Shown one piece after another: positions 53,161 to 61,883 of a DNA stretch of 64,000 bases. This stretch comes from DASWIG01 sp965371445 (GTDB lineage Bacteria > Acidobacteriota > Thermoanaerobaculia > Multivoradales > J023), in NCBI GenBank assembly GCA_965371445.1, contig CBDUYN010000024.1, forward strand, positions 1-64,000, given 5' to 3'. Numbering within the stretch: position 1 is the first letter of the stretch; each line of letters starts with the position of its first letter. The notes below the pieces were generated by a model. The model made no database searches. It saw only the letters and a list, made by a program, of their open reading frames with translations, and was not told where the DNA came from. The translations under genes and the position numbers were made by a program.

Positions 53161-54933
53161 CTAGGGACCCCCTCCGACCGAGAGCCCACGGGTCACGAAT
53201 CCCGACACCGCACCGATCTCGTCGTGGACGCCCACCGCCAGGACCTGGCGCCCCTTGCGCATCTGGAGCGTTATGTCGTAGCGGTAGTGCTGCTGCTTGG
53301 CGGTCTCGAACTGGGCCTCGGGGATGTCGATGGGCAGCTCGACGTTCTGGACCGGCGAGAGGCCCCCTTCCTCGTCGCGGGCGGCGATGAAAATCCGCAG
53401 GCGGCCCCGCTGGAACTCGCCGCTCGGCAGGTAGGCAATGTTGCCGAGTGGGATCCGGACCGAGACCGGCACCAGGAAACGCCGGCCTTTTTCCTCGGGC
53501 TGAGGACGTCCGAACTCGATCTCGACGCCCAGCGAGTTGCTCTGGTAGCCGAAGTGGAGCGCGGCGAGCGTCGAGTCGGTCATGCGTGTCTCCATCGGCT
53601 TGTCGCGGTAGCCCTCGCGGTGGCGGACCACGTACTTCTTGGTCTCGTCCTTGAACCGCACCTTGATCCGGTGGTAGCGGCCCGAATCCGCCGTCCCGGA
53701 GACGAAGCCGAGCGAGTAGTAGTTGTCGAAGTCGTCGGCGACGCGCTCCAGGCCGGGGCCGAAGTTGTTGGTGTTGATGATCGACATGCCGCCGGTCTCC
53801 TCGGCCATGTACATCAGCGACCCCTGAAGGTTCGAGAAGTGGACCTGGTCGATGAAAGCGCCGCCGCCCGGCGTGGCGTTCTGGGCTTCCATGTAGGAGT
53901 AGGTCCTGAGGCCCGCCGCGTCGAGGGTGTAGAAGGTCACCCGGTTGGCGTTGGCCTTGTTGGTCAGCTGGCGGAAGTCCCGCGACATGTCGTAGCGGTG
54001 GATCTCCATCAGGATCCCCTGGTCGGAGCTGGCGGTCTTTCGGGCCTGGTCCTCGAGAGCGTAGAAGACGTCCTCGCCCGGCCGCATGGAAAGGCCGTCG
54101 CTGACGTAGAGGATGGCCTTGCGCCCCGGCAGCCCGGCGAGGGTTTCGACCATCTCGCTGAGCGCCCGGACCGTGAAGTCCATGTCGTTGTAGATCGACT
54201 CCGCGTAGGACCTCGCCCGGCCCCGGAGGTTGACCATGTTGGCCAGGTCCTCGTCGTAGATCATGTTCAGCATGTCACGCCGGTCGGAGTCGAAGTGCAC
54301 GGCGTGGGCCGAATGCTCCTCGAGCTCGTAGAGGGTCGAGGCGACGAGCTCCGCGTCGGTGGTGAAGGGGTGGCGCACGTGCATCGAGCGCTCGTAGGTG
54401 ATGAGCATCACCTCGTCGACCCCGGGCTTCAGACGCTCGCGCAGGAAGGTACGTATGTAACGGAACGCCTTGTTGCGGGTGAAGGGATGGAGGTTCAGGT
54501 TGTCGACGTAGAGGATGAGGTGGAGCCGCTGGTCCTCAGGCACCGGGGGCTCGTCGCCGCGGCGTCCCGGCGGCCGGCGTCCCGGCGGCCGGCGTCCCGG
54601 CGGCCGGCGTCCCGGAACCGCTTCCGCGACCTCCGGCTGCGGCAGCGGCTCGATGCCGTCGCCGCGCGCCTTGCCGTTCTCGACGGCGTAGAAGTTGGAG
54701 ATCGCCATCGGCTTCTTGTCGACCTCGATCTCGAAGTCGTCGCGCGTCAACCCGAGGATCCGGTTGCCCTTCTTGTCGGTGACGTAGACCTCGACGTTGA
54801 CGAGGTTGACGAGGACGATGTCGAGGAAGACACCGTCCTCGTTGGGCTCGAGCGCCCCGTCGTCCTGGGCGAAGCTCGGCAAGCTCCACAGGAGCAGCGG
54901 GATCAGGAGGAGGTTGAAGGTTCGGTGGTGCAT
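53161..54933 (-). CDS. Secreted acidobacterial VWFA-related domain protein
   Basis: 590 residues with a signal peptide (MHHRTFNLLLIPLLLWSLPS). An N-terminal beta domain (LVNVEVYVTDKKGNRILGLT and DDFEIEVDKKPMAISNFY) precedes a von Willebrand A-like domain (LHLILYVDNLNLHPFTRNKA, then GRKAILYVSDGLSMRPGED). This is the TIGR03436 type, strongly enriched in Acidobacteriota. A slippage repeat reads RRPPGRRPPGRRPPGRR near 110. It probably acts in adhesion or surface interactions. Largest taxonomic clue in the window. Confidence 0.9.
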   Translation of the reverse strand: MHHRTFNLLLIPLLLWSLPSFAQDDGALEPNEDGVFLDIVLVNLVNVEVYVTDKKGNRILGLTRDDFEIEVDKKPMAISNFYAVENGKARGDGIEPLPQPEVAEAVPGRRPPGRRPPGRRPPGRRGDEPPVPEDQRLHLILYVDNLNLHPFTRNKAFRYIRTFLRERLKPGVDEVMLITYERSMHVRHPFTTDAELVASTLYELEEHSAHAVHFDSDRRDMLNMIYDEDLANMVNLRGRARSYAESIYNDMDFTVRALSEMVETLAGLPGRKAILYVSDGLSMRPGEDVFYALEDQARKTASSDQGILMEIHRYDMSRDFRQLTNKANANRVTFYTLDAAGLRTYSYMEAQNATPGGGAFIDQVHFSNLQGSLMYMAEETGGMSIINTNNFGPGLERVADDFDNYYSLGFVSGTADSGRYHRIKVRFKDETKKYVVRHREGYRDKPMETRMTDSTLAALHFGYQSNSLGVEIEFGRPQPEEKGRRFLVPVSVRIPLGNIAYLPSGEFQRGRLRIFIAARDEEGGLSPVQNVELPIDIPEAQFETAKQQHYRYDITLQMRKGRQVLAVGVHDEIGAVSGFVTRGLSVGGGP

Positions 54934-54986
54934 GTTCGTCTCCTAGTTGTCTCGAAACTACGGCGTACGCCTGGGCGCTTCGCCGA

Positions 54987-55997
54987 TTATACGGCAACCG
55001 CGGCGTCGCGGCGGAGAAGGTGGCCGACGATTCGCGGCGCGTGGGCGCGCGAGCTCTCGATAAAAATCTTCCCGGTGGCGCGGCCCGCCTGGAGCGTCCC
55101 GGCGATGTAGAGCCCGGGGACGTTGGACTCGCAGGTCTCGGGGTCGTGGTCCGGGACGAGCGTCGCCGCCTCGACACGGATGCCCGAGCGCCGCTGGAGC
55201 TCGGCGTCGGGCAGGTAGCCGAGAAGCGCGTAGACGGCGTCGGCTCGCAGCTCCCGCCGCTCTCCAGAGGCGAGCCGGACCCCGACCACGCCGCGCGCTT
55301 CGCCGCGCAGCTCCTCGACCCGGGCGTCGTAGAGCGCCGCGATCGAGCCCTCCGCGACCCGGTTCTCGAAGTCGGGCTTCAGCCAGTACTTGACCGTCGG
55401 CTTGATCGCCGTGTGGCGGTGGACGAGGGTCACCCGGACGTTGTTGCGCCACAGGTCGAGCGCCGCCTCGACCGCCGAGTTGCCGCCCCCGACGACCACC
55501 ACGTCCTCGCCGTAGTGGGGGTAGGGCTCCAGGTAGCGGTAGTGGACCCAGGGGAGCTCCTCTCCGGGGACGCCGAGCCGGCGAGGATTGAAGAAGTACC
55601 CGGTAGCGAGCGCCACGGCCCGCGCCCGGCGGACGTTCGCACAGCCGTCGTGGAGCGTCTCGACGCGGAAGTCGCCCTCCGCCCTCCGTTCGATGCGGAG
55701 CACCTCCTCGTGGAGCGCCAGGCGGAGGCCGTAGCGGCGGGCCACACCCTGGTAGTAGGCCAGGGCCTGGCGCCGGGTTGGTTTGTCTTCGGGGACGGCG
55801 AAGGGGATGCCGGCGATTTCCAGCTTGTCGCGGGTGGTGAAGAAAAGCATCTCGGTCGGGAAGCCCAGGATCGCGTTGCAGAGAGCTCCGCGGTCGACGA
55901 GCAGCGCGTTCAAGCCGGCGTTCTTGGCCTCGGCGCCGATGGCGATCCCCGTGGGACCGGCGCCGACCACGAGGAGGTCGAGGATTTCGTCGCTCAT
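54987..55997 (-). CDS. YpdA-like FAD-dependent disulfide reductase
   Basis: 336 residues from ATG 55997. FAD motif LLVVGAGPTGIAIGAEAKNA, NAD(P)H motif VVVVGGGNSAVEAALDLWRN and the closing IAGTLQAGRATGKIFIESSR match YpdA, the putative bacillithiol disulfide reductase of Firmicutes and Acidobacteria. There is no CxxC redox pair, as expected for YpdA. The inference that the organism makes a low-molecular-weight thiol follows from the family, not from genes seen here. Confidence 0.85.
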   Translation of the reverse strand: MSDEILDLLVVGAGPTGIAIGAEAKNAGLNALLVDRGALCNAILGFPTEMLFFTTRDKLEIAGIPFAVPEDKPTRRQALAYYQGVARRYGLRLALHEEVLRIERRAEGDFRVETLHDGCANVRRARAVALATGYFFNPRRLGVPGEELPWVHYRYLEPYPHYGEDVVVVGGGNSAVEAALDLWRNNVRVTLVHRHTAIKPTVKYWLKPDFENRVAEGSIAALYDARVEELRGEARGVVGVRLASGERRELRADAVYALLGYLPDAELQRRSGIRVEAATLVPDHDPETCESNVPGLYIAGTLQAGRATGKIFIESSRAHAPRIVGHLLRRDAAVAV

Positions 55998-56113
55998 GGT
56001 CACTGGAAAGCTCGTGAGGAGCGGATCGGTGAACGTCGGGCCGGTCGGCGACCGGCAAGATTGCCATCCTACAACACGAAAGCTCCGCCACGATCAGCGG
56101 ACCCTGGTATGCC

Positions 56114-56401
56114 TCAACGACCCCGTCTTCGCACCTCCAGGGACGACACGAAGCTGTCGAGCTCGCGGCGCAGGGCGTTGTAGCGGTAGTAGGGATCCTG
56201 CTCCTCGCCGAGGAGCCTGTAGAGCGCGAGCTCCGGTTCGTCGGGCAAGACGACGTCCTTGGAGATCTCCAGCCCCAATTCGCGCAGCCGGGTGACGGCG
56301 GCGGCGACCAGCAGAGCCTCCACGGTACTACGCCCGGCGTTCAGGTCGCGGACGCCGCGTTCCACGTTCTCGGCGCCGGGCAATCCCGCGAAGCTACTCA
56401 T
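56114..56401 (-). CDS. Small protein paired with a DUF6036-like nucleotidyltransferase
   Basis: 95 residues from ATG 56401, overlapping the end of the nucleotidyltransferase gene by 8 bp. The sequence is helical (RSTVEALLVAAAVTRLRELG) with a C-terminal EEQDPYYRYNALRRELDSFV. No family recognised beyond its pairing. The pair resembles the arrangement at 11991-12832 with reversed order. A toxin-antitoxin or regulatory pair is possible. Confidence 0.65.
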   Translation of the reverse strand: MSSFAGLPGAENVERGVRDLNAGRSTVEALLVAAAVTRLRELGLEISKDVVLPDEPELALYRLLGEEQDPYYRYNALRRELDSFVSSLEVRRRGR

Positions 56402-56936
56402 CGCCCTTCTCCCCGAGAAAGCTCCGCACCCGGCGTTCGAACGCCTCAGCGTCGAGGGCGGGATACCGGAGGAGATCGGGCAGCATCTGTTCCAGGGCTT
56501 CGACGAGGTCGTCTTTTGTAACCAGGCCGCGTTCGAGCATCGCATGGGCGTCCGCGAGATCGCGATCGAACCCACGGGCGATCTTGGAGAGAGCTTGGGC
56601 GCGGAAGTCGTAGTGAAAGAATTCGACCTGACCATGGCGGGTGATGTAGGCCGAACGGCCCTGCCAGTCGGGCAGCGGCGGCAGGAAGTGATCCGGCGCG
56701 GCGAGCTCGACGTTGACGCCGAGCTCTCTCTTGAGGCGGCCGATGGCCTCGAAGACGCCGGGCGGCTCGGGCTCCAGCTTGAGGTCGACGTCGACGGTGC
56801 TGTCGCGCCAACCCACGAGGAGCGCTGTCGCGCCCCCCGTGAGGTAGACGCGTCCCGGACCGCGGGCGCTGTGGCCGAGCTCGCGGAGCAGGCGGCGGAG
56901 CCTGGACGGGTCCACTTGCCCTCGCATGGTGAGCAT
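56394..56936 (-). CDS. DUF6036-like nucleotidyltransferase-fold protein
   Basis: 180 residues. The N-terminus shows RVYLTGGATALLVGWRDSTV followed by DVDLKLEPEP, the GG and DxD of the nucleotidyltransferase fold, then LKRELGVNVELAAPDHFLPP. A third Asp is not obvious. The family is often found beside small partner genes. ATG at 56936 is the first start; MRGQ four codons later is also possible. Confidence 0.75.
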   Translation of the reverse strand: MLTMRGQVDPSRLRRLLRELGHSARGPGRVYLTGGATALLVGWRDSTVDVDLKLEPEPPGVFEAIGRLKRELGVNVELAAPDHFLPPLPDWQGRSAYITRHGQVEFFHYDFRAQALSKIARGFDRDLADAHAMLERGLVTKDDLVEALEQMLPDLLRYPALDAEAFERRVRSFLGEKGDE

Positions 56937-57018
56937 CCTACTCCAACGGAGACGTGCCGCAGCCGGCGGGACAGCGACAGCAAGCGCTGGCGGCGAGTCG
57001 GCCGCGCGCCGGGTGCGC

Positions 57019-57420
57019 TCATCCGCTGAGGGGAGCGGACCACAAGGCGCCGCGATAATGCTGGTGGATCTCCCGGTCCTTGCTCACCAGTGGCGCCTCC
57101 CGCAAGGAAGCCTGGCTGACGATGAGCCGATCGAAAGGGTCGCGGGTCCAGCTCTGATCCAAGGCGCGGCGCGCGACCTGGGGAAACGGCAAATCACAGA
57201 CCTTCAGGCCGAGGTCTCGTCCGAGGATTTCCAGAACTTGCTCGACCGGATCGGTGAACCGGCCGATCTCGATCAAGTATTGCAGCTCGACGAGCGCCAT
57301 CGGCGAGATCAGCACCTCACTTTCGTTGACGGCCTTCCGGACCGCGGCAGGAATTCGCTCGGCCTGACCGGCGTAGAGCCACGCCATGGCGTGGGTGTCG
57401 AGGTAGATCAGGGACGCCAT
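57019..57420 (-). CDS. vapC: PIN-domain toxin (VapC-like)
   Basis: 133 residues. MASLIYLDTHAMAWLYAGQA (Asp8), ISPMALVELQYLIEIGRFTD (Glu), and DPFDRLIVSQA with a final Asp in SKDREIHQHY form the PIN active site. It matches the Sll0205-type PIN toxins. It overlaps the antitoxin gene by 13 bp. Confidence 0.9.
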   Translation of the reverse strand: MASLIYLDTHAMAWLYAGQAERIPAAVRKAVNESEVLISPMALVELQYLIEIGRFTDPVEQVLEILGRDLGLKVCDLPFPQVARRALDQSWTRDPFDRLIVSQASLREAPLVSKDREIHQHYRGALWSAPLSG

Positions 57421-57623
57421 TCCCTCGACCAGTCCATGTGGACGATGTCTTCCGGATCACCGACCAGGCAATCCCGTCGCTTCAGGTTGTCGAGCTTGTC
57501 GCGCGGCGGCTCGGGGACGATGCGCAGCTTCCTTCCCTTGCGCTCGACCTCCAGCGGCAACCCGGTGTCGAGGACCTGGTCGAGGAGCTGGTAGATGTTC
57601 TGGCGGAGCTGAGATGCGGTCAT
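57408..57623 (-). CDS. Antitoxin of the PIN toxin
   Basis: 71 residues: MTASQLRQNIYQLLDQVLDT then GLPLEVERKGRKLRIVPEPP, a Phd/YefM-like or related short antitoxin fold, with a C-terminal toxin-binding tail rich in Asp and Arg. Its start lies 39 bp downstream of the operator-promoter at 57662-57708. Confidence 0.8.
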   Translation of the reverse strand: MTASQLRQNIYQLLDQVLDTGLPLEVERKGRKLRIVPEPPRDKLDNLKRRDCLVGDPEDIVHMDWSREWRP

Positions 57624-57661
57624 GGCGAGAACCTCCGAGTCGTGAGCTCGCGAACGCTTCC

Positions 57662-57708
57662 AGGCTAGCGCCGAGTCGTACGACTGTCAAGTTTCCAGTC
57701 GTACGACT
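57662..57708 (-). promoter_or_regulatory. Promoter and double operator of the PIN toxin-antitoxin pair
   Basis: On the minus strand TTGACA (57685-57690) and TAGCCT (57662-57667) are separated by 17 bp. The 12-bp palindrome AGTCGTACGACT occurs at 57674-57685, in the spacer, and again at 57697-57708, 23 bp (about two helical turns) away. Binding of the antitoxin or complex to both would block the promoter. Confidence 0.75.
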
Positions 57709-57766
57709 GCCGCCCTTGCTTCGCCGTCGCCGCCCGCGCCCCGCGCTTCTTGCCCGCCGACGGCCG

Positions 57767-58576
57767 TCAGCCCGTCTTCCCGGCATCGATGCGATAGAGG
57801 TGATGGACCGGCCCATGACCGCCGCCCAGAGGAAAGGCCGCAGCGATGGCGCCGTGAAGATAGGCAATGGCCCCTTCGACAGCCCGCGGCAAGGCGTCGC
57901 CCCGCGCCAAGCGGCAGGCGACGGCTGACGACAGCGTGCAGCCCGTGCCATGGGTCGAGGACGTCGCGATGCGCGGACGGGTGAAGCGGTGGAAGCTCCG
58001 GCCGTCGTAGAGCAGGTCGACCATCTCCTCGCCCTCGCCGTGACCGCCCTTGACGAGGACCGCGGGGCCGCGTTCGGCGAGCGCCTCGGCCGCCCGCCGC
58101 CGCGACGCCTCGTCGCCGACGTCGAAGCCGGCGAGCCGTGCCGCCTCGGGCAGGTTCGGCGTCACCACGGTGGCGAGCGGCAGGAGCTCCTCGGCGAGGA
58201 CCGCGACGGCGTCGTCCGCGAGGAGCGGATCGCCGCTTTTGGCGATCATCACCGGGTCGAGGACGACGTGGCGCGGACGGTGACGCCGCAGGCCCTCGGC
58301 CACGGTCTTCAGAATCGGCACCGAAGAGAGCATGCCGATCTTGACGGCGTCGACGCCGATGTCCTCGAAAACGGCGTCGATCTGCGCCGCCACCACAGCG
58401 GACGGCACTTCGTGGACGGCCCGCACCTCGCGGGTGTTCTGGGCCGTGACCGCGGTCAGGACCGACATGCCGTAGACGCCGTGGGCGGCCATGGTCTTCA
58501 AGTCGGCCTGGATGCCGGCGCCGCCACCCGAGTCGGACCCGGCGATCGTCAGCACACGCGGTGGGGTCTTCCTCAC
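57767..58576 (-). CDS. thiD: Hydroxymethylpyrimidine/phosphomethylpyrimidine kinase
   Basis: 269 residues; phosphorylates HMP and HMP-P for thiamine synthesis. Motifs: VLTIAGSDSGGGAGIQADLK at the N-terminus, VYGMSVLTAVTAQNTREV, VVLDPVMIAKSGDPLLADDA, and the anion hole STHGTGCTLSSAVACRLARG. Length is typical. It lies next to lgt with 10 bp between and in the same direction. It complements the isolated thiG at 23.9 kb. Confidence 0.95.
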   Translation of the reverse strand: MRKTPPRVLTIAGSDSGGGAGIQADLKTMAAHGVYGMSVLTAVTAQNTREVRAVHEVPSAVVAAQIDAVFEDIGVDAVKIGMLSSVPILKTVAEGLRRHRPRHVVLDPVMIAKSGDPLLADDAVAVLAEELLPLATVVTPNLPEAARLAGFDVGDEASRRRAAEALAERGPAVLVKGGHGEGEEMVDLLYDGRSFHRFTRPRIATSSTHGTGCTLSSAVACRLARGDALPRAVEGAIAYLHGAIAAAFPLGGGHGPVHHLYRIDAGKTG

Positions 58577-58586
58577 GCCGCTCTCC

Positions 58587-59384
58587 TCAAGCCGGCACCG
58601 GGCTCCGTCGCCGGTAGAGGGCGAAGGCCGCGACGACGGCGACGAGCACGATCGAGATCACCTGGGCGAGCGTCAGCGTGCCGAAGAAGCGGTCGTCCTT
58701 GGCGCGCAGGAACTCGATCGAGAAGCGTTCGACGGCGAGCAGCGCCATGGCAAGGAGAAAGGTGCTCCCGGGCAGACGCCGGCCCTTCGCGAAGGCGAGC
58801 ACCAGGCCCCAGATGACGAGCGCCAGGGCCGACTCGTAGAGCTGCGTCGGATGGACGGCCACCCAGGCGTCGCCGGGTGTCCCCGGCGGTAGCTCGTAGC
58901 CGAAGTCGCGGAGATTGGCGGCGGTGGTCCGGGGCAGGCCCACCTTGAAGACGACACCCCAGGGAGCGTCGGTCGGCCGGCCGTAGTCGTCGCCGACCAG
59001 AAAGCAGCCGATGCGGCCGACGCCGTAGCCCAGAGCGAGTGCCGGGGCGTTGGCGTCGAAGGTCTTGGCGAAGGGCAGGCCGCGGCGCTTGATCGACCAG
59101 AGAAGCGCTACGAGGCCCAGCAGGAAACAGCCGTACCAGACGATGCCGGACCGGTCGAAGAGCAGCCGCCAGTCCCCGTAGAGGATCGCGTAGTAGATCT
59201 TGCCGCCGACGATACCCCAGAAGCCGCAGGTGACGGTGATCGAGCTTGCGTCGTCGCCCGTGCCGATGCCGAGCCGGCGCAACTCCCTGGCGAGTTGCCA
59301 GTACGCGGCGAGCAGCGCCGCCACCAGCATCACGCCGAACGGGCTGACCGCGAAGTCGCCGATGCGGAAGAGCTCTTGGATCAT
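58587..59384 (-). CDS. lgt: Prolipoprotein diacylglyceryl transferase
   Basis: 265 residues; attaches diacylglycerol to lipobox cysteines in the inner membrane. Seven or so transmembrane segments. The diagnostic GYGVGRIGCFLVGDDYGRPT contains the essential Arg/Asp residues. HPTQLYESALALVIWGLVL contains the conserved His/Tyr. FLRAKDDRFFGTLTLAQVIS ends the protein. Start ATG 59384 (MIQELFRIGDFAVSPFG) fits the family. Confidence 0.95.
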   Translation of the reverse strand: MIQELFRIGDFAVSPFGVMLVAALLAAYWQLARELRRLGIGTGDDASSITVTCGFWGIVGGKIYYAILYGDWRLLFDRSGIVWYGCFLLGLVALLWSIKRRGLPFAKTFDANAPALALGYGVGRIGCFLVGDDYGRPTDAPWGVVFKVGLPRTTAANLRDFGYELPPGTPGDAWVAVHPTQLYESALALVIWGLVLAFAKGRRLPGSTFLLAMALLAVERFSIEFLRAKDDRFFGTLTLAQVISIVLVAVVAAFALYRRRSPVPA

Positions 59385-59606
59385 GGATGGGCCTTGAGCA
59401 CGGAGGGTCGAAGTGGGGACGGGCGGTTCGGGAGCTACGGGCTCCCCCCGAGGTGACGAGGCGGATCATACACCAAGACGTCGTCGGTTCTCCTCGCGAG
59501 CAGAGCGGTGCGATGAGCATTCACGACTCTGGCGGCCAACTCGTTGGATGGTACAGTTCGACGTGACCCGTCGTTTGAGCTGAAGAGCTATTGGTAAGGA
59601 GGCCCC

Positions 59607-61733
59607 ATGCGAAAGCTCAAAAAGGGATTTCTCGCCATGAATTCGAAAATGCTGTGGGCGAGTCTTCTCGTGGCCCTCACACTGGCAGCAGCCGTTGGCG
59701 CCGAGTCGCCCTTCAGCCTCGAAGAGGTCCTCGGCGCGCCGTTCCCGTCGGACCTCGTGGCCTCGCCAAGCGGCGGGAAAGTCGCCTGGGTCGTGAGCCA
59801 CGAGGGCGTCCGCAACGTCTGGGTCGCCGCGGCCCCACGCTTCGAAGGACGCCGGCTCACCGGCTACACCGAGGACGACGGACAGGCCCTTGCTCAGCTG
59901 CGCTTCACCCCTCAAGAGTCGCGGCTCCTCTTCGTCCGCGGCGGCCGGCCCAACTCCCAGGGCGAGATCCCCAACCCGCTGAGCGACCCCGGCGGCACGA
60001 AGCGGACGATCTACGTCGTCGACCTGGACGGCGGCGAGCCGCGGCGCCTGGCCGAGGGAGCCTCGCCCCGCGTCGCGCCCGACGGCAAGAGCGTCGTCTT
60101 CGCCCAAGACGGCAAGGTCTTCTCCGCCGCCCTCGACGGCAAGGAGGACGAGGAGCCTACGGAGCTCTTCAAGATCCGCGGCGAGGCCGGCGGGATCCGC
60201 TTCTCGCCCGACGCCGAGCGGCCGCTCCTCGCCTTCACGAGCGAACGCGACGACCACGCCTTCCTCGGCGTCTACGACCTCGCCGCCGGGACGCTTCGCT
60301 ACCTCGACCCGAGCGTCGACGTCGACTCGGACCCGGTCTTCTCCCCCGACGGCCGCCGCATCGCCTACCTGCGCTTTCCCCACGAGCGGGAGAACCTGCC
60401 CTTCAGCGCGCGGCGCGCGGCGCTCCCTTTCTCGATCCGCGTCGTCGACACGAAGACCGGCGAGGCGCGCGAGATCTGGCGGGCCGAGGAAGGCGTCGGC
60501 AGCGCCTTCCGCTGGGTCTCCGCCGAAAACCAGCTCCTCTGGGGCGCTGGCGATCGCCTCGTCTTCCCCTGGGAAAGAGACGGCTGGACCCACCTCTACT
60601 CGGTACCGGTGAGCGGCGGCAAGCCGACTTTGCTCTCGCCGGGAAGCTTCGAGGTCCAATTCGCCGCCCTCTCGGCGGACGGCACCCACGTCCTCTACTC
60701 CTCGAACCAGGACGACGTCGACCGCCGGCACGTCTGGCGGGTGGCGGTCGAGGGAGGGACGCCGGAGCCTCTCACCGCGCCCGGGAAGGGAATCGAGTGG
60801 GCGCCGCGCGGCCTCGAAGACGGACGCGTCGTGCTGCTCGCCTCCGGAACGCGACAGCCGGCCCACGCGGCGATCCGCGAAAACGACGGCGATCTACGTC
60901 CTCTGGGTCCGGCGGCCGAAGGCTTTCCTTCGGAGCACCTCGTCGAGCCGCGGCAGGTCGTCTTCTCGGCGGCCGACGGCTTGAAGATCCACGGCCAGCT
61001 CTTCGTGCACGGGGACCTCAAGGAAGGCGACCGGAGACCGGCAATCCTCTTCTTCCACGGCGGCTCGCGCCGCCAGATGCTCCTCGGCTTCCACCACCGC
61101 GGCTACTACCACAACGCTTACGCCTTCAACCAATACCTGGCGAGCCGGGGCTACGTCGTCCTTTCGGTCAACTACCGGAGCGGCATCGGCTACGGGATAG
61201 AGTTTCGCGAAGCGTTGAATTACGGTGCCCGCGGCGCTAGCGAGTACAAGGACGTCGTCGGCGCGGGGCTCTACCTGCGCAGCCGCGACGACGTCGATCC
61301 CGAGCGCATCGCCCTCTGGGGCGGCTCCTACGGCGGCTACCTGACGGCGCTCGGCCTCGCCCGCGCCTCGGACCTTTTTGCCGCCGGTGTCGACCTGCAC
61401 GGCGTACACGACTGGAACGTCTTCCTCCGCCGGCGGATCGGGGAGCGCGATCCAGAGACCCAGGCGGAGATCCTGCGCCTCGCCTACGACTCCTCGCCGA
61501 TGTCCGCGGTCGATTCCTGGCGCTCGCCGGTGCTCCTGATCCACGGCGACGACGACCGTAACGTCCCGTTCAGCGAAACGGTGAATCTGGTCGAAGCGCT
61601 GCGGCGGCGCGGCGTCCCCTACGAGCAACTGATCTTCCCCGACGAAGTGCACGGCTTCCTCCTGCACCGCAACTGGCTCGCGGCCTACCGCGCGGCGGCC
61701 GACTTTTTTGACCGGCACCTGGGAGGGGATTGA
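59607..61733 (+). CDS. Secreted S9-family serine peptidase (prolyl-oligopeptidase type)
   Basis: 708 residues from ATG 59607 with TAAGGAGG upstream; signal peptide MRKLKKGFLAMNSKMLWASL...AVGAES. A seven-bladed beta-propeller (about 35-430, with repeats such as SPDGRRIAYLRF) precedes the alpha/beta-hydrolase domain: Ser in WGGSYGGYLTALG, Asp in LIHGDDDRNVPFSE and His in DEVHGFLLHRNW. The peptidase acts on short peptides in the periplasm or outside. Monocistronic, divergent from lgt. Confidence 0.93.
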   Translation: MRKLKKGFLAMNSKMLWASLLVALTLAAAVGAESPFSLEEVLGAPFPSDLVASPSGGKVAWVVSHEGVRNVWVAAAPRFEGRRLTGYTEDDGQALAQLRFTPQESRLLFVRGGRPNSQGEIPNPLSDPGGTKRTIYVVDLDGGEPRRLAEGASPRVAPDGKSVVFAQDGKVFSAALDGKEDEEPTELFKIRGEAGGIRFSPDAERPLLAFTSERDDHAFLGVYDLAAGTLRYLDPSVDVDSDPVFSPDGRRIAYLRFPHERENLPFSARRAALPFSIRVVDTKTGEAREIWRAEEGVGSAFRWVSAENQLLWGAGDRLVFPWERDGWTHLYSVPVSGGKPTLLSPGSFEVQFAALSADGTHVLYSSNQDDVDRRHVWRVAVEGGTPEPLTAPGKGIEWAPRGLEDGRVVLLASGTRQPAHAAIRENDGDLRPLGPAAEGFPSEHLVEPRQVVFSAADGLKIHGQLFVHGDLKEGDRRPAILFFHGGSRRQMLLGFHHRGYYHNAYAFNQYLASRGYVVLSVNYRSGIGYGIEFREALNYGARGASEYKDVVGAGLYLRSRDDVDPERIALWGGSYGGYLTALGLARASDLFAAGVDLHGVHDWNVFLRRRIGERDPETQAEILRLAYDSSPMSAVDSWRSPVLLIHGDDDRNVPFSETVNLVEALRRRGVPYEQLIFPDEVHGFLLHRNWLAAYRAAADFFDRHLGGD

Positions 61734-61883
61734 GCTTCCACCTTCGTCATCATCGCCTGGAGCTCGACCGTGTGCCTTGAGCGCTTGACGCCCTCGGGCC
61801 GGGACGGAAAGAGATTCTGCGCTACGTGATCACCGGGGAGCTGCGCTGAGTGCCGGCTCGACGCTCGACGGCGAGCTTCAACG

